DNA of 64,000 nucleotides, from contig CM019214.1 in the NCBI GenBank assembly GCA_009741485.1, positions 57,144,894 to 57,208,893 of the forward strand, in the 5' to 3' direction. Made by a program: the position numbers and the translations under genes. This document shows positions 9,227 to 20,896 of this stretch, piece by piece. The DNA is from Malurus cyaneus samueli. Taxonomy: Eukaryota; Chordata; Aves; Passeriformes; Maluridae. The notes beneath the pieces are model-generated. The model did not search any database and was not told the DNA's origin. It saw nothing but the letters and a program-made list of their open reading frames with translations. Each line of letters starts with the position of its first letter. Position 1 is the stretch's first letter.

Positions 9227-9940
9227 TTGGTCACTGCAGCTGTCCTCTGGAATGGCCTTGATGCCTCTTCCACTGAGGACAGCACTTGGTCACTGCAGCT
9301 GTCCCCTGGAATGCCTTGATGCATCTTCACAGAGGACAGCATGGTCACTGCAGCTGTCCCTGGAATGGCCTTGTCCTCTTCCACTGAGGACAGCACTTGG
9401 TCACTGCTGCTGTCCCAGGAATGGCCTTGATGGCCTCTTCCACTGAGGACAGCACTTGGTCACTGCTGCTGTCCCCTGGAATGGTCTCAATGTCCTCTTC
9501 CACTGAGGACAGCTCTCCATCACTCTTGCTGTTCTCTGGCACGACCTCAAGGTCTTCTTCAATATCACACAGCTCCGTGTCACTCATGCTGTCCCCTGGA
9601 ATGACTGCAATGACATCTTCCATTTGGGACAGCTCCTCAACACTTGTGCTGTCTTTGGAAATGACTTCAAGGTCCTCTTCCACTGAGGACAGCTCTGTGT
9701 CACTCATGCTGTCCTCGGGAATGACCTTGATGTCTTCTTTCACAGAGGACAGTTCCTGGTCACATTTGCTGTCCTCAGGAATGACCCTGATGGTCTGTGC
9801 CACTTGGGACTGCTGCTCGTCACTTTGGTCACCCTCTGGAAAAAGCTCACTGCCATCTTCCATTTGGGACAGCTCCTGGTCACTCTTGCTGTCCCCTTGA
9901 AAGAGTTCGATGTCTTCTTTGGGCAGCTCGTGCTCATTCC
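8941..9940 (-). repeat. 60-bp coding minisatellite, about 17 copies
   Basis: The plus-strand unit begins TGTCCCCTGGAATGGCCTTG and ends CACTTGGTCACTGCAGC. Copy starts are 8941, 9001, 9061, 9121, 9181, 9241, 9300, 9355, 9411, 9470, 9530, 9590, 9650, 9710, 9770, 9830 and 9890 (the last partial). Period is exactly 60 bp (20 codons) except for the copies starting 9241, 9300, 9355 and 9411, which are 59, 55, 56 and 59 bp. Copies at 8941-9300 are nearly identical. Those above 9530 (the N-terminal side of the protein) are much more diverged but still in frame. This fits recent expansion or homogenisation at one end of an older coding array. Confidence 0.93.
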
Positions 9941-10799
9941 TCACTTTCTCCTGGGGTGGCTCGTTGTTGTTTCCCCACTGGAGCTCCGGTGCTGTGCCCG
10001 CGTGGCTATGCCCCATGGCTGGAACCCCCGAAGCGATGGGTAGCACAGGTGGCAGCTGCCAGCTCGGGGACACATGGGCTGTGTCCTCCTGGGCCACCCT
10101 GAGCGGGGGCAAGGACACCCTGGGCACAGGGGCATAGGGCCGCCAAGGGCAGGGGCGGCGGGGCTCTGGCCCCTTGTTCCCCGCTCTCCACAGCTCTATG
10201 CCCCGGCCCTCAGTGTCCCTGGGGCTCACCGGTGTCAGCGGCGGCAGCCTTGCCGGGCGTGGCAGCAGCGGCAGCCTGTCCCCATGGAGGGACAGGGCCT
10301 GGCTCCGTCTGTCCTGCGGCCTTGCCTGCAGCTCCCTGAGCTCCACCTGTGGGACCCTGAGCTTTTGGAGCTCTCTGGGTCCCACCTTTGGCTGACCGAG
10401 GTGTAGTGGGGGCAGCTTGGTGGGCACTTGCAGGGAGCGGGAGGAGGCGGAGGAGGAGGAGGCGGCGTGGGACGGAGACGGCACCTTTGACAGAGCAAAG
10501 GTCCTTTCCGTCCACTGGCCTCTCCTTCCCTCCTCATTGTTGACTCTTGGCCTCCTCCGCAGGCTCGGCAGTCGGCCCCGGGCGGGTTGGGAGGTGGTGT
10601 TCGACTTCCTATCCATAACGTCTTTAATCTTCTCAAGCGAAAAAAGTCTTCTCTGTCTTGCAGAGAAGTGTCCCGGGAGCTGCTTCCTGCACAGAGCGCG
10701 GGTCTCCTGGACTGAGCACCCCAGCGCTCTGCGCCCCTCATAGCCAGGGTGGGGGTCTCTGATGTCACAAAGGTCTCTGGTCACCACCATGTCCCGCAT
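9345..10799 (-). CDS. acidic-repeat protein, N-terminal part (partial)
   Basis: The longest open frame in the window. It is open from 10817 with a GTG; the first ATG is at 10799 and a better-placed one (GACATGG) at 10790. From the ATG it runs about 485 codons. Residues 1-115 are basic with short RD motifs and a SARQRRLFSLEKIKDVMDRK stretch. Residues 115-290 are Pro/Arg/Ser-rich and probably disordered. From about residue 295 the frame enters 20-residue acidic units (such as EDIKVIPEDSMSDTELSSVE), each with a Glu/Asp helix-like half, an I-P pair and an S-D-x-E-L-S half. The final 25 residues after the VLSSVEEAIKAIPG unit are out of frame because of deletions in the repeats, so the stop at 9345 is not the true end. 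Neither cysteine spacing nor catalytic motifs suggest an enzyme. I recognise no family. Confidence 0.55.
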   Translation of the reverse strand: MRDMVVTRDLCDIRDPHPGYEGRRALGCSVQETRALCRKQLPGHFSARQRRLFSLEKIKDVMDRKSNTTSQPARGRLPSLRRRPRVNNEEGRRGQWTERTFALSKVPSPSHAASSSSASSRSLQVPTKLPPLHLGQPKVGPRELQKLRVPQVELRELQARPQDRRSQALSLHGDRLPLLPRPARLPPLTPVSPRDTEGRGIELWRAGNKGPEPRRPCPWRPYAPVPRVSLPPLRVAQEDTAHVSPSWQLPPVLPIASGVPAMGHSHAGTAPELQWGNNNEPPQEKVRNEHELPKEDIELFQGDSKSDQELSQMEDGSELFPEGDQSDEQQSQVAQTIRVIPEDSKCDQELSSVKEDIKVIPEDSMSDTELSSVEEDLEVISKDSTSVEELSQMEDVIAVIPGDSMSDTELCDIEEDLEVVPENSKSDGELSSVEEDIETIPGDSSSDQVLSSVEEAIKAIPGTAAVTKCCPQWKRTRPFQGQLQ

Positions 10800-10839
10800 C
10801 ACAAAGGGTCCCCACACAAAGCTTCCCTGTCACAAAGGG
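10765..10839. repeat. short direct repeats TCACAAAGG at the ORF start
   Basis: TCACAAAGG occurs three times in 75 bp (10765, 10799 and 10830 approximately), around the possible start codons of the minus-strand frame. On that strand the copies read CCTTTGTGA and give the 'LCD..RD' repeats of the first residues. The repetition makes the true start uncertain and suggests this could be 5' leader sequence rather than coding. Confidence 0.5.
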
Positions 10840-10859
10840 CCACCCCCGGACACAGCGAC

Positions 10860-11335
10860 AGTGGAGCGCACAGGAACTGGCACGGAGCAGCCCCCGGCCT
10901 TGTGGGCCCCGCTGTGCCCGGAGCCCCGGGAGGCTTTGGCCGCGCTCGCAGCCCACAGCCCTCAGCCCCGGCCCCGCCCTGCAGAGCCCTGGCTTTGCCG
11001 GCTGCGCTGTCCAGGGCACGGGCAATTGGCCGCACGGACGGGCCGGGGCTCTGTGGGCAGTGGCTCCAATGCCGCGGGAGGCCGAGGCCCAGGGCTGTCC
11101 CTCAGGGCTCTGCCCGGGCACCGGGGCTCGCCGATGCCCTCAGCGATGACAGCCGGGGACACCGAGCGCAGCCGCGGCGCCTTTGCGGGGACGGGGAGCC
11201 GAGCGGGGCGGCGGGCGGAAGGACCGAGCCATCCACGGGCACCTGGACAAGCCGGACAAGCGGCACCACGAGAAGCTCCTGCGGTTCCACAGGGCCGGGG
11301 GCCGCACCCGGCTCGGGGCAGCGCCTGAGTCCTGA
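10860..11335. promoter_or_regulatory. CpG-dense, GC-rich island, putative promoter
   Basis: About 475 bp of very GC-rich sequence with frequent CpG (for example GCCGCACGGACGGGCCGG near 11030 and GCAGCCGCGGCGCC near 11170) in a window that is otherwise AT-rich. It lies directly upstream of the minus-strand acidic-repeat frame, which is where an avian CpG-island promoter would be expected. Retained CpG density suggests the segment is unmethylated in the germline, or arrived recently. No TATA box is evident, as is usual for such promoters. It may alternatively be a GC-rich exon: a plus-strand frame open at 11150-11335 is described among the findings. Confidence 0.5.
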
Positions 11336-14300
11336 TTTGTGTGACAATTTGTGTGCCCATCCAGTGCCCGGTTTGTGGCTTCCAAATCCATCACCCACCT
11401 TTCATGGTGACAGAACTCAAACAGAGCGAGCAGCAAATGCATCAGCGTTGAGTAAACCATCTGGAAGCTTCCCAAAACATAGAAATGGCAATTCCGTCTG
11501 GGAATGAAGAGAATTCATCCCAAAGCCCATCAAATTAACAACTTTTTTCTCTGAATCCAGTCAAGAGAAAGAGCTTTGTAAAAACAACCCTGCTACTGGA
11601 GAAAGACAATATTTTTTCTATATGGACAAAAATGTTTGTATGAAAAGATAAGATTTTTATTCACATTTCTACTTGCTCATTGTCTTTCCACCCTTTGAAA
11701 TTTCCCAAGCAATTAAAGAAGTATTTTTGAAGCATAAATCTTCTCCTGTCCCTTTCTGTAGTTAAAAGGGAACATGCAGCTCAGGATTAATAAATATTTG
11801 CATATTTTGTAATCGATAGCTCGCTTTTAGCATTGGGGAAATCAAACTTGTAGCCTGGAAGAGCATGGTTTCCTTTTCTGGGTTTAAATAATTCTTGATC
11901 TATCTCTCTGTCGCACTCCATCAACTTCTTATAAAATCTTAGCATAAGCATTATGTAATTATCTGTTGATATGTTTGCATTGTGGTTCCTTTACATACTT
12001 CTGAATCACTTTGCAATATTTATGTTAGTTCCTGCCACCCACTCTCCAAACTGGTCATCAAGAACTTTACTGAACCACTTTCCTAATTATTAAAAATAGT
12101 TACACTTTAATTCCTTCTTTCTAGAAGTGACCCACATTTCAAATACTGGTTTCAATCTTGACATGCTTCCCAGAAAGGGGGATATTATCTTGAGACACAC
12201 CCCTGCCATTATGTGCTTGAATCTGTGTTGCTCTTTTCTCAGTCAGATATCTACCTCTCTTTATGGCCTGCTATTTATTTTCTTTCTTCCTTAGAACACT
12301 CTAGATTTATATTTTGTGTTAACTTCTCGTATCACTCTGCCTAATATAAGGTTCCTTCTTTTTCTGGAGAAATACAAAATGAGATATTGTGACTTTGAAA
12401 TTGGTTTTGTACAATAATATTGCATTACACAGAATAATAGTCTTACAAACACAGTCAATTGAGGATCAAATATAGTCCATATCAGTGCAAAATAAAAGGT
12501 CTCTTCTCCCCTTCTTCTCCATAACATACTGAGCGGCAGGAGGAAAGCTGCCACATGCAACAGAGACAGACAAACGATTGTTAATGCTCAGGATCCTCAG
12601 CATAGTTTATACTGATCACCTCAAACACTAGAGCAATCAATTTTGCCTTTTTTTTTCTTGTAGTCCTCTTCAAAATGGTATTTGGGAGATAGTAGTGGGG
12701 CCTTTCAGTAAAATTAACCAACAGCAATTTCTGTTCAGACTGTGACTGTTTATAAGCTTCTCTGAATATCAAAGCAGTTAACATGGTTTAGATGGAAAAT
12801 TAGAATAGAGAGCAAAAGGACACCAGCTGCTAAACAGAAAAGTGCAAGAAACTGGAACTGGCATTTAATTATCTTTGATACCTCTACTAATCTGTCAAAT
12901 CTGGCTAAAATCAATCGATTCAAAAGATAAAGAGAGAGGGAAGACACGTTCACATACACAGATTAACATGCACACTGGCCTTCGTTCCACAGTGAACATT
13001 GCTACAAAGCCTGCTTGGCTGATATGTGCAAGGAATGTTCCGCGCTGCTCAAAGGGACAGCACACGCCATGGCGAGTGGCCACGTCTGTGTGAAGCAGAG
13101 AGGACATTCACCAGGCTTACACGGAGACATTCCTCATTTGCAGCCTGGATGCTGCACAAGTGCTTTTCAGTACTTCAGAAGCACACACAGTCAACAAATG
13201 GGTTAAGGAAACAAAGTAAAAGGTTATTTCATCCAAATGTTCCCCTGTTTATTGGACTGTTCAGTTGGAAATATGGCTCCATAGGGCACACCTATTTTCC
13301 CTCTGTAGGATGGAACAATATGGATGGCCAACACTAATCTCTATTTGAATCACGGGCAAATGTCGTCATTTGTTCTCTGTGAAGCCTGGAAGAATGGCAT
13401 TTCAATAGGCTATGTTTTGCCTTAGAGACTTCAAAACTCCCCAAAAATTCAACCCTAGATAGTGTACTGGATGAAACTGGAGACAAAAGCAGACAGAAAT
13501 AAGTTGATAGGAGTGACCAGTGGAAATTTTATATATAAGGCAGGATAGTTACAAGGCCACTAAGTGTTTACCAAATGCCTGATCAAGCACTAAATTTGTA
13601 TTTTCAGACTTCTTGAAATCTAACAACTCAAAATCTGATGAATTATTATTCCTCTAGTGAAAAACCTTTTCATCATATCTACATATACATATGTATGTAA
13701 GCATATATGTGTATATATTGTCACTTTAACTTTTGTCTGAGTTTAAAATAATCCTTGTATTGCATTCAATTTTGCTTCTATCTGCATGCATAAAGGATTA
13801 GACTGACCTGGGTCTAGATCTTCTAAGATTTTTTTTCTTTCCATTTTAACAAGGTGAAATAAAGTACTATTTTCTCCTTGGTGCATTCTTCTCTCTTTCA
13901 TTCATGTAAAAAATATTTCCTGTTTTGAGTATTTCCTCCCTGACATTTAAGACACAAATCATCTCACAATAATCTCTAACTAATCCCAGCAATGTAACAG
14001 TACAGGGATATTTTGATGGATTGGTTTTTATTTGTCTGCATCTGTGCCAAAACTGAAAATCCATTTATTTTGTGATATGATGATGATAGTGTCACTCTTT
14101 TCTGCTTATCCCTTTTTCTGTACTTTTTTTTTGCTCAATGGAATGTGGTTTCTAGAGCATATCAACAAACCTAGGCACTTGAAAAAGTACCTAAGGTCTG
14201 AGATTCAAAACAAGGCTGTACTCTGGGTGATGAGCTACTGATGCCCGTTTCAACAGTTCAACCAATAAGCAATTGGTCTTTCAAATAATTTATTTTTAAT

Positions 14301-17300
14301 CACCATCATGACTGCTGATTGCATTTTTTTAAAGGAAGGATATTTTGGGAAGGCTGGATAGATGGGTCAATTTGTCAAACTACTTGCCCATGGGAAAAAT
14401 TTTAAAATGCGAAATGAAGTATGCAATACAACAAAGACTCTTCAGTCTGACATAGGATTTTTTTAAAGGGTTCTCCAATAGAAATTGATGAATGTAGATT
14501 TTATTTTTCTTTTTCAAGAAATGTTTTCTGCTGTTTCAAATTAAATAGTATTTTCCCTGAATTCACTTTACTCTGCTTTACCATGACAGATGTCATATGG
14601 TAGGTGTAGAAGAGTGCAGAGTGGAAATAAACATTCCTAGAAGTCAGCATTTATTCAACAGGCAGCAAGGGAAGACTAGAACTGTTTCAATGGATAGGCA
14701 CTTGGATATTTACTTAGTGAAGGTAGAGGAGAGAAGCAGGTTCATGCTCAAACTTTGCTCTCACACATGGAGATATACAAGTCATGGATCCATTAAAAAC
14801 TTCCTTGTGATTCTTCATCCAAGCCAAGTAATCTGCAGTTTTAAAAAGCATTTTTTTCCTAGATATTTTCTAAATATATTTGCAGTGAAAAGCTGCAATT
14901 TATTTTTCAGTTGTTTCATCCAACAGAAATTGCTGACTACCCAAAGTCAGTCAATAAAATGCAAATGTTGATTTAAACATTTATACTAACTGTGTGTGCC
15001 GACATTAAGGAGTCTTTCTTTTGTCCATTGTATGCCATAAATCCTTGATCAATTTGCATAATTTATCACCTCAAAAACTTCACAGAAAAAAGGTGAAAGA
15101 AAGCAGGATGGGAAAAAGAATGGGAAACTTTGATAAACTATAAATACACCTATGTTAGCACAAAGCAAAGACTAATGAAAATGATCTCTACAGCCAAAGA
15201 ATTGCTGAGAAACTAATATTTACATAAGGCTCATACAGGGTAGGTTTTCTCCCCCCCCTTTTCTTTTAGATGAATAAAAGCTATCTTTAGTCTTGTCCCT
15301 GAGTGGGAATGCCCATCATCTGCAGCTGGAAGGCATTAGATATGTCCCTGAAGTACATCCTCCAACAGTTCCATCTGAAAGAAATCCAACAGTGCTCCAA
15401 AAACTTCCCTAACATGAGCTGAATTGAAATGAACAGGAACCGTTGACAAATTAATTGAAAACCACATTTCTGTTCCAAACTACACACCATTGCAAACTCA
15501 ACCTGTAAAATAGTTATAGTTACTTGCATTAAATAAAAGCTGTTTACTCACCAGCATGCAAAATAATGTTGCACTGACTAAAATATTACAAAAAAGGCAG
15601 AGAGACGCAAAAAAATGTCTGTTTCATGGCATTTAATCTAAGAATTCTAACTATTTCTTTGAAATTTCTGATTATTGTTTCTAGACAAATGAACAGTTCT
15701 TCATTGGTCTTAACTCTGTGCTGAAACTATGAACTTCTGAAACCCATTCATATGTGTAATGATATCTGGGATGTAATCCAAAATTTCTAACCTAATTATT
15801 TTAATTATGATTAAAAAAAGAAAAAAAGAAAATAGAAGGAAGACAGAGAGGAAAGAATAATAACTATGCTTTTCCCCCCACCCTCTGTCTCTCTAGATTG
15901 CTAGACTTTTAGAGGCTGTATCTTTTTAAAATCTATGAACTGTAATTAGCACAACTGAGCCCTGATCTCAGGTCTCTCCTTCCATTACATCAGCGGTAGC
16001 AGGTGAGCAAAAGACTTCTACAGTAGGTACTACTCCTACACCTGATGTTATGGATGTACTTAAGTGCTTTGCTGATTTTGACCTAGATGAAGAGCTGGGA
16101 GGGAACCTGTTACTTGAGCCATGTACAGTGGTTGTCAAATGTCTGTAAATTCCACTTCATTGATCACCATATTTCAAGTAGTCATATTATTTTACACTTG
16201 CTAATTGACATTCACCCTCCAGTGAGGGAAAAAAATGCTTAGGTGCAGTTATTGTCACTATTGTCAATTTCTACCAATTTTGCTAAATTTTTGTCACTGT
16301 ATTTTAGATAGCTACATTACAATAAATGTTGGTTAGACCAAACATTTGGCTGAAAAACTCTTTTAACTGTTTCTTCCATCAATGGAATTTTCTGAAAGTT
16401 TAGTTAATTGGGTGTAGATTTAAGATGGCCAGCACTCAAACACTTCACTAATAGAGTTGCATGCTTTACTGATCTTAACAGTTGAATGGTATATTTCATT
16501 TATGTTCATTTGCATAATTTGCTGATTAAACTACATGTTTAATCTGTTGACCTTTACACTGTACTTATCCTACATTTACGGAGATGTAATCAATGTGCAG
16601 ATTTTACTGAATGGAACAGACATCTCAAAGCTTACTTAGCCCTTAGAAAATTCATTTAAAGCTATCAGCACACTGTCTCATTGCTGTTTGTTGGTGTTCC
16701 TTCTCTTCCTCCCTCAGGTTCACTGGATGGATAATCAAAATAATGCACATAGACAATAAACAAACAATATCCATATTTACCACAGGCTGTATCTGGTCCT
16801 GTAGTTAAGGATGCAAAACCACTGAGACCAAAATTGTCAAGGTTGTAAAATCAGCAAAACCAGATCCAGGGAGGGGTAAAAGGTAATGAATTGCTATACT
16901 GGGAGGGAGAAAAATGAGAATAGGGTAAAAACAGTCATGTGATCAAGTATTTTTGGGGGCAGCTGTTGAAGAGAATGGCATCCAGTCAAAGCAATCAAGA
17001 GCAGGAAAACGGACCTGGTGTTCTTGTAATTTCATGCATGTCTGTCATCACTTCTGTGAGCACTGGCTCCTGAAATGGTTCCCATAATATTCTCATTCTG
17101 ATAATGAGACATCTTGGGATGAAAGGAGTTGAATGAAACATCCCTTACAACTTATTTGTTTGTAAAGAGCTACACAGAGTTCACCTGAAAAGTGAGTCCT
17201 GGCAGAAAGCCCTACAACCAGTGCTCTTTATTATTCTGGTCTCCACCTGTCTGGGACAAAACTACAAAAACAAGGAAGATATTTTTGTCAAGGCCTGTAT

Positions 17301-17453
17301 CCAAACCACTCTTTGTGGATCAATTAGGGAGGGACATTTTTGCAAAACAAATTTCATCTTCAAAACACCTTTTTACCTTCTTTTGCCATCTTCCTATAAC
17401 CAAAGAACAGTGTTCAAAAATTTCTATTCTCAAAAACCAAAATAAAACACTCC
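11336..17453. other. gene-free AT-rich stretch
   Basis: No supported exon, RNA gene or clear transposon is seen. Small TA/TG-rich simple sequence occurs near 13680-13720 and a C run near 15250. Open frames are short and lack protein character. Confidence 0.55.
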
Positions 17454-17481
17454 TTTTTTTTTTTTTTTTTTTTTTTTTTTT
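17454..17481 (+). repeat. T homopolymer, 28 bp
   Basis: An uninterrupted T run followed by CCCCGC. No retroposed gene is recognised on the minus strand for which it would be a poly(A) tail. Confidence 0.9.
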
Positions 17482-17654
17482 CCCCGCTATTTGTTTTGTT
17501 CAAGTGAGGACTCCTTTTTTGATACTGAAGGTCAAAATCATTCAGAAAGAAACACTGAGCATGCAGGAGCTACCTAGTACTTAAAAAGAACATCATGAAG
17601 CAGATTCTTGGTACATCTGAGGGCAATCATATGGATGCAATCCTGTGTGCTTTC

Positions 17655-17745
17655 AGATGACCTTGTCTGAGCAGGGAATTTGGACCAGATGACCAGCTGT
17701 TGTCCCCTCCAACCTCACCCATTCTGTAATTCTGAAAGGGCAGCA
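17655..17745 (+). mobile_element. CR1 3'-tail fragment
   Basis: GAGCAGGGAATTTGGACCAG, followed by ATGACC, CCCCTCCAACCTCACC and ATTCTGTAATTCTGA, matches the last 70-90 bp of an avian CR1 in forward orientation. It is strongly 5'-truncated, as most CR1 copies are. Confidence 0.75.
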
Positions 17746-20284
17746 AGTCATGTTCTAAGCACCTCAGATCAGCTCTGGCTGCACTTGCAACATATCTTCA
17801 GGAATTTAGTTGATTGCCTGAAGACTAGAACTTGGGGCTGGGTCCAACACAACCTTGTTGTGTTATCTTCAGAGTGTCATCTGTCAACCTCCTAACCACT
17901 ACTATCCTGCACCAAATCCTAAAATTAATTCTTCTGTAGGAGTCATCAATGCTAGGGAGCTGCCTGAGGCTAGAAAGCCATAGACTATCTACCAGTAAGT
18001 GTAAAAATGACCCTTTTTGTGAGTTATCATGGGCATGATGACATTGTTGATAAACTCTCTATCATCAGTCAATTTGAATCACAACCTATCACCAGCCCTG
18101 GTGAGAATTTGTTTTTTCTGTTCAGGTAGAGAATTGACAGTATAAAATACAAGCTGGGGCCTCTTTTAGACAGTGAGATGGACATTTGCAGAAGAAAGCC
18201 ACAGTAAAGTGGCTCTCAGTTTGAGAATCCACTTTGGTTTTGAACATCTGTATTTCACCTGAGAATTATGTTCTGTAGGGAGCACTATAAACCATGAAGG
18301 AGACATTGCAAGCCTGTATGAATACAAGCTTTTTGAGAATTTAGTAAAAGGGAATATGAAGACCTTTGAGAGAGGAGCATGCACTGCATGAGAGCAAACC
18401 TCAAGGAATTTATGCTGCAGCTGAAATAACATGACCGAGGGGGAAAATAAATTGATGATAAAAATTCAGTCCCAGGTAGGCTGCCCAAGGCTGGCCCAGT
18501 CGTAGCAATCTGGATATCCAAGGGCTGTTAGCAAAATCACAATATAACAAAAACAGTGGGAACTGAAGAAACAGAATGAGAGATGACCAAAAAATAAAAA
18601 TATCTGAAAGATCCTGAAATGGAGACCCAGAGGCAGTCAAAACTGATGGAAGTGGAAAATGTATTTGAACTGCTATGGAGGTGAGGCAGTGAACAAGATC
18701 CCAAGAGCCTCCACCAGCTGCAATCACCATGTTTGGCAAAGTGCCTCTACTTTAGATAGTAGAATAACTTTCGTATCTAAGTAGTTTTTATGCCTACCTA
18801 AAGTCTGTGCAGCTCACATAAAGTAGCAAAATTCTGTAAAGTATCCCTTTAACTGTCTGAGATGGTAGGACAAAAACTATGTTTTCTCAGCACCCTATTT
18901 CCACATGAACTTCCTACAATACAACCTGCATAGGAAAAGCTTCATTTAGTAAGTTCAGTGTCACTATGGTATTTTACCACCAGTAATTATGGAACTTGCC
19001 ATAGCACAAGGGAAGGGATTTTAGGAAGATATCTATACATTTTGTACTTTGATATGATAAAAGCAAGGTATCCTTGGTCAATGATGCATTCTTGATTTTT
19101 TTTTACTTCTTGGGTAGTATTGCATTTTGACTAAAAAATGAGAGAAATTTAAGAAAGTCACAAAGATTAAATAAATAAATACAAAGCCTGTCTTACCCAT
19201 AATCATTTAGGAACTCCTTTTCAGCAACAGAAAACAGGGAAAAAATAGAAACTTCACTATGCATTAAGAAAGAGAAGGAAAGTGAAACTAATCAGACACA
19301 AGTTCAGCTTTCATCTCCAAGCTCATATAATAACCAATTTTTGTGTGCAACAGCAAAGCTTCTGCACCCAAAACGTCCTGTGTTGGTAAAGAGTGAATCT
19401 AAATCTCAGATTCTCCAGGGAAACACATAACAAAATATGACAGTAAATTACAAGTATGCTTAAGGTGAAGGGAGACACATACATCTTATCAAAGGAGGTA
19501 TAATCCCAGGTCAAATAGTAAGAGTTGCTGTGAAATAAATAGAAATGTCAGTACTAAGACAGCTAGAAGGTAGGAAATGCCCCCTCAAAGAAAGCTGACT
19601 GTGATCTATGTGGTGTGGTAAATCATAGTCATAATTGTATGAATTTCATAAGGTGTAGTGACAGATATATTCAGTTAAAACCTTGGCATTAAGATAAAGA
19701 GGAAAGAAGTTTGAGAAGAAATTAGGAAGGAAACAAAAAGTTTATGAGCCTCATACATTTAATGAGAAAGTAAAAAAAGATCATGTTGTGAGTGACTGCA
19801 CCTGATACATTCAATTTCATAAAATTATTAAACTACTTAATAATTTTTGCATAAAGTGTCTCAAAGAAACTCCTCTTTGAAAACAGGAATCTGTAGGGAA
19901 ACACCCACACTACAGAAGTTATGTTGCTGGTGATCCACAGACTGGATGTGCTAATAAGTACTGAGCTGAGCTGAACCTTCCACAGGTTCTAATAATGATT
20001 AGTTTTAAAAACATTTTTGCTAATCTAATAGGCTGAGTGAAATAAAGGACTGTAGCAGCCTATATTTCAAAAGAAGAAAAGGACAGTAGAGATTTGTTTC
20101 TTTTTACTAAGGATCTTTTCCCTGGAATTGAAATGGATATACAAAATCCATTCTAAAGTGTGACCAAAGCAGAGAAATATTCTTACCTCTTGTTCGTTTT
20201 TCTGTCTCAATATATCTCTCATATAACATTTACACTGATGCAGTCAGAGAATTGCAAAAGCATACAGCAAATGGTGAAAATGTA

Positions 20285-20319
20285 TTCTATTTTAAGGTGT
20301 GGCAATTCTTAAAATAGAA
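20285..20319. other. perfect inverted repeat, 12-bp arms
   Basis: The arms TTCTATTTTAAG (20285-20296) and CTTAAAATAGAA (20308-20319) flank an 11-nt loop. It is AT-rich and isolated, so it may be chance or the remnant of a small inverted-repeat element. Confidence 0.6.
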
Positions 20320-20812
20320 ACCTTTAGATGACTGACATAGTGCACAGTAACCCAATATAGTAGAATTCCTAAACAGAAGTGGGAACTGATTTCATTAATG
20401 GAATATTTTAGTGATACCATTGATATATCCTGGATACACTAAATAAATCTGTTAAGTCTTGTAAATACTGTGCTTAAGATAGTCCAGAAAGTCTTTTTGT
20501 AGCCTGAATTACCTACAAAATATTTAGCAAAGTGTAGTACACTGAACAGCCTCCCAAAATATAAATGACTACTTAATGCCTTTTTCTTTTTTGTATTTTC
20601 ATTATAACTAAGCAAATGTGCTTGACTTACCTTAAATTTCTGGGTGTAGTATTGCATATCATGAAGAAAAAAAATAAAACAAAAAAAAAATAGATTTTAG
20701 TCTTTTTGGGGATTTTTTTCTGTTTGTTTTCTCAAACTGGTTCTGAAAATACTGTAATCACTTTAATTAACATAGAACATAGTGTGACTAGCAATTTTAT
20801 TGAAAATCAAGA

Positions 20813-20896
20813 ATCCAACTGGATCACCAAAGCATGCAGCTGGATCCATAAAATATCTAATTGGAACATCAAAGTACGCACTGTAACACATAGGCA
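20813..20896 (+). repeat. degenerate 21-bp tandem repeat, 4 units
   Basis: Four consecutive 21-bp units start at 20813, 20834, 20855 and 20876, sharing a core like CTGGATCAYNAAA. A further copy of the core (CTGCAGCTGAATCAATAAAA) appears at 20925-20945. Divergence between units is high, so this is an old array. The in-frame plus-strand heptads (SNWITKA, CSWIHKI, SNWNIKV) follow from the 21-bp period and do not by themselves indicate a gene. Confidence 0.6.

Noticed and set aside
8928..9446. Plus-strand ORF of 172 codons made of repeats (ASSTEDSTWSLQLSPGMALM)
   Set aside because: It is the antisense reading of the 60-bp minisatellite. The 60-bp period keeps all frames open, and the minus frame has the better continuation beyond the array.
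9241..9469. Programmed frameshifting in the repeat array
   Set aside because: At least four separate length changes are involved, mostly small losses from short runs, which fits sequencing error or decay better than a single slippery site.
8941..9940. CRISPR-like array
   Set aside because: Units are contiguous 60-bp tandem copies without unique spacers, in a vertebrate sequence.
9797..10137. Plus-strand and alternate minus-strand ORFs over the GC-rich N-terminal part
   Set aside because: They are shadows of the 490-codon minus frame in GC-rich DNA, and none extends beyond it.
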